This document shows positions 40,342 to 41,481 of a stretch of DNA of 41,481 nucleotides, one piece after another (positions within the stretch are counted from its first letter, which is position 1; each line of letters starts with the position of its first letter). The DNA comes from Atopococcus tabaci DSM 17538 (GTDB lineage: Bacteria > Bacillota > Bacilli > Lactobacillales > Carnobacteriaceae_A). The notes below the pieces were generated by a model that ran no database searches, was not told where the DNA came from, and was given only the letters and a program-made list of their open reading frames with translations. The stretch spans positions 1-41,481 of the forward strand of contig NZ_AUCD01000013.1 of NCBI RefSeq assembly GCF_000429585.1, given 5' to 3'. The position numbers and the translations under genes are program-made.

Positions 40342-40645
40342 AAAAAATGCGCTCGTCCAAATGACCGGAAATTGCTTCCGGTTCAAAAGGACGAACGCTT
40401 ACAGTCCGTGTTACCACCTTTTTTCGAGCAGGCTTCACAGCCGGCTCCTCAGCGAGTACGAGGGGAGAACCCTGATACTCTGGCGCTGTAATGGGCGCAC
40501 CCATGATAGCCTTATGCACATTGCACTCGGTATCCTGCTCAGAGGCCATTTTCCACTCACTCAAGCAAACCTGTTCTCACCAACCCAGGCTCTCTGTTGT
40601 TGCTGTCTTGTAGAGTGTACTTTTCTCTTCATCGCTTTTGGTATA
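40342..40645 (-). ncRNA. T-box leader B (proximal to metN), probable methionine specifier
   Basis: The minus strand shows stem I with the conserved AGAGAGCCTGGGTTGGTGAGAACAGG-type distal region (about 40570-40600), a candidate ATG specifier in GGAAAATGGCC (about 40545-40555), a variant T-box AAAGGTGGTAACACGG (about 40406-40422) and a terminator GCG..CGTCC with GGACGAGCGC plus seven T (40342-40398). The T-box differs from the common GGTGGTACCGCGG but keeps the UGGU that pairs with the tRNA end. Confidence 0.82.
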
Positions 40646-40667
40646 TGAAATTGTTGATTGTAAGAAC

Positions 40668-40978
40668 AAAAAAGCCCTCGAAAAGATGCCTCTATAGGAG
40701 AGGAATCTTTTCAAGGGCGAAGGAATATCGGTTTCGCGGTACCACCTTGATTTGCAACGCCATCGCTGGCTGTTGCCTCTATCAGTACACGAGTATGGAA
40801 CCCGTAGACTGTGCCACTATAACGGGTGGACCCCGTAGCAGACTCATCGCTTGAAAGCTGACTCGTATGCTCCACTCCAAGACCATCTTCGGCTCTTTCC
40901 ATCTTGCCTGTTCCCACCAACCCAGGCTCTCTTTGAAGACTTTCAGAACGTACTCTTCTTTTCACAGTGTTTCCTTAA
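40668..40978 (-). ncRNA. T-box leader A (distal, transcribed first), probable methionine specifier
   Basis: The minus strand shows the same stem I distal motif AGAGAGCCTGGGTTGG (about 40913-40932), candidate ATG specifier in GAAGATGGTC (about 40881-40890), a canonical T-box CAAGGTGGTACCGCGAAA (about 40733-40750) and a terminator GCCCTTGAAAAGAT with ATCTTTTCGAGGGC plus T6 (40668-40718). It precedes leader B in the same transcript. Confidence 0.88.
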
Positions 40979-41008
40979 CGTTTCTTAATGTTGATTAACT
41001 TGTGGTTA

Positions 41009-41037
41009 ACTATACACAACATATTTTTGGAAGTCAA
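41009..41037 (-). promoter_or_regulatory. promoter of the metNIQQ operon
   Basis: On the minus strand, TTGACT (41032-41037), 17 bp, TATAGT (41009-41014), just before T-box A. I see no second promoter between the two T-boxes. Confidence 0.75.
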
Positions 41038-41159
41038 CCGTTTTTATAAAAAAAGTTTGAATAACAAATTTGAATTTGGCCAAATAAATAGAGAGGCCGG
41101 CCGTGATTTGGGCGAAAACGGGAAAGATGGGCCATAACCTTGTGTATATTGGAAAAAAT

Positions 41160-41481
41160 TTTGAGGTAGTCTAAATACTGGACACAGCTTTACAACCACT
41201 TTTTTAGTACAATGAGCTCAACAACTAAAAGGATGTGTGCGGGATGGGGAAACGATACGATGTGGAGTACAAAGAATACGTGTGCCGGTTGGTGGTGGAA
41301 GAAAAACGAAAAATGAGCGTGGTCTCCCGTGAACTGGAAATTCCCTACGACACCCTGGTTCGCTGGGTACGAATCTATAAAAAAACCGATCAATGGCGTA
41401 AAATCCACCGTAAGAACGAACCGCCTGTGAAAGAAAAGCCCAGCTACCGCACCCCGTCCGATTACGAGAAAGAACTGAAAC
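41160..41481 (+). mobile_element. IS3-family element, left end (cut by window edge)
   Basis: The element begins somewhere near 41160 (TGAGGTAGTC at 41162 is a candidate terminal repeat starting TG), about 80 bp before orfA. The exact end cannot be set without the right terminus. 41041-41160 holds no gene. Confidence 0.55.
41244..41481 (+). CDS. IS3-family transposase OrfA (partial, 3' end outside window)
   Basis: 79 codons of an IS3-type OrfA: KRYDVEYKEYVCRLVVEEKRKMSVVSRELEIPYDTLVRWVRIYKK is an HTH_Tnp_1 helix-turn-helix that binds the IS ends. The following basic region and PSDYEKELK lead towards the usual leucine-zipper segment, cut by the window end. ATG 41244 follows AAAGGATGTGTGCGGG; the spacing from AAGGA is about 11. 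In complete elements OrfB with the DDE site follows by -1 frameshift. Family assignment is by motif; the group is not determined. Confidence 0.8.
   Translation, partial: MGKRYDVEYKEYVCRLVVEEKRKMSVVSRELEIPYDTLVRWVRIYKKTDQWRKIHRKNEPPVKEKPSYRTPSDYEKELK

Noticed and set aside
39248-40564. MetN with an 82-residue N-terminal extension
   Set aside because: The extra part is the T-box leader and terminator; the normal MetN start MIELKNI with AAGGAGG is at 40318.

Overview
The window looks like the chromosome of a member of the Bacilli (Firmicutes). The evidence is AGGAGG-type ribosome binding sites, frequent TTG and GTG starts, T-box leaders, a ykoFEDC thiamine-precursor transporter, YwqK-like and RRNPP-like proteins, and IS30 and IS3 family ends. 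The base composition appears close to 50% G+C, high for the group. I cannot name the genus; the IS30 relative and the Rgg/PlcR-like regulator lean weakly towards Lactobacillales-like Bacilli. Both window ends lie inside insertion sequences (IS30 family on the left, IS3 family on the right), as expected if this is a contig broken at repeats.

Layout. 1-1019: an IS30-family end inserted into an ABC exporter gene. 1202-4814: a TPP riboswitch and the ykoF-E-D-C hydroxymethylpyrimidine/thiamine uptake operon. 4819-6357: an RRNPP-type regulator interrupted by an in-frame amber codon, divergent from a small secreted-peptide gene and an unknown gene. 6460-9632: two aldo/keto reductases, a small membrane protein and a B3/4-domain protein. 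9747-13378: two tandem purple-acid-phosphatase-like lipoprotein genes, the first decayed. 13580-16149 (minus): an ATP-grasp ligase and a DAACS-family symporter behind a cysteine-rich leader peptide and attenuator. 16197-17531: a fluoride riboswitch and a cation/proton antiporter. 17601-21032: pyruvate carboxylase. 21314-23716 (minus): an iron-type dehydrogenase and a BASS-family transporter behind an isoleucine-run leader peptide and attenuator. 23871-25483: a MORN-like protein, a third aldo/keto reductase and a YccF protein. 25648-27932 (minus): a MetNIQ-like ABC importer. 28227-30641: a leader peptide ending in Val/Ile/Leu/Thr codons, an EIIC_2-type membrane protein and ilvE. 30836-33721: an arginine T-box and argGH. 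33848-41037 (minus): an OppA-like lipoprotein, an M20 amidohydrolase and metQ-metQ-metI-metN behind two tandem T-boxes.

The most striking theme is amino-acid-responsive RNA control. Three separate transcription units have a short, well-initiated leader ORF rich in one kind of codon (Cys; Ile; Val/Ile/Leu/Thr), followed by an intrinsic terminator. In each, a segment complementary to the terminator's 5' arm could form an antiterminator. That is the layout of ribosome-mediated attenuation, and it sits beside three T-boxes, a TPP riboswitch and a fluoride riboswitch. The cysteine leader driving a DctA-like transporter and an orphan ATP-grasp ligase is the best candidate for an undescribed system. 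A second candidate is the regulator plus divergent secreted peptide. A third is a family of about 42-bp hairpin repeats arranged with a period near 50 bp at four gene ends.

All coordinates and base pairings were read by eye; no database search or folding program was run.
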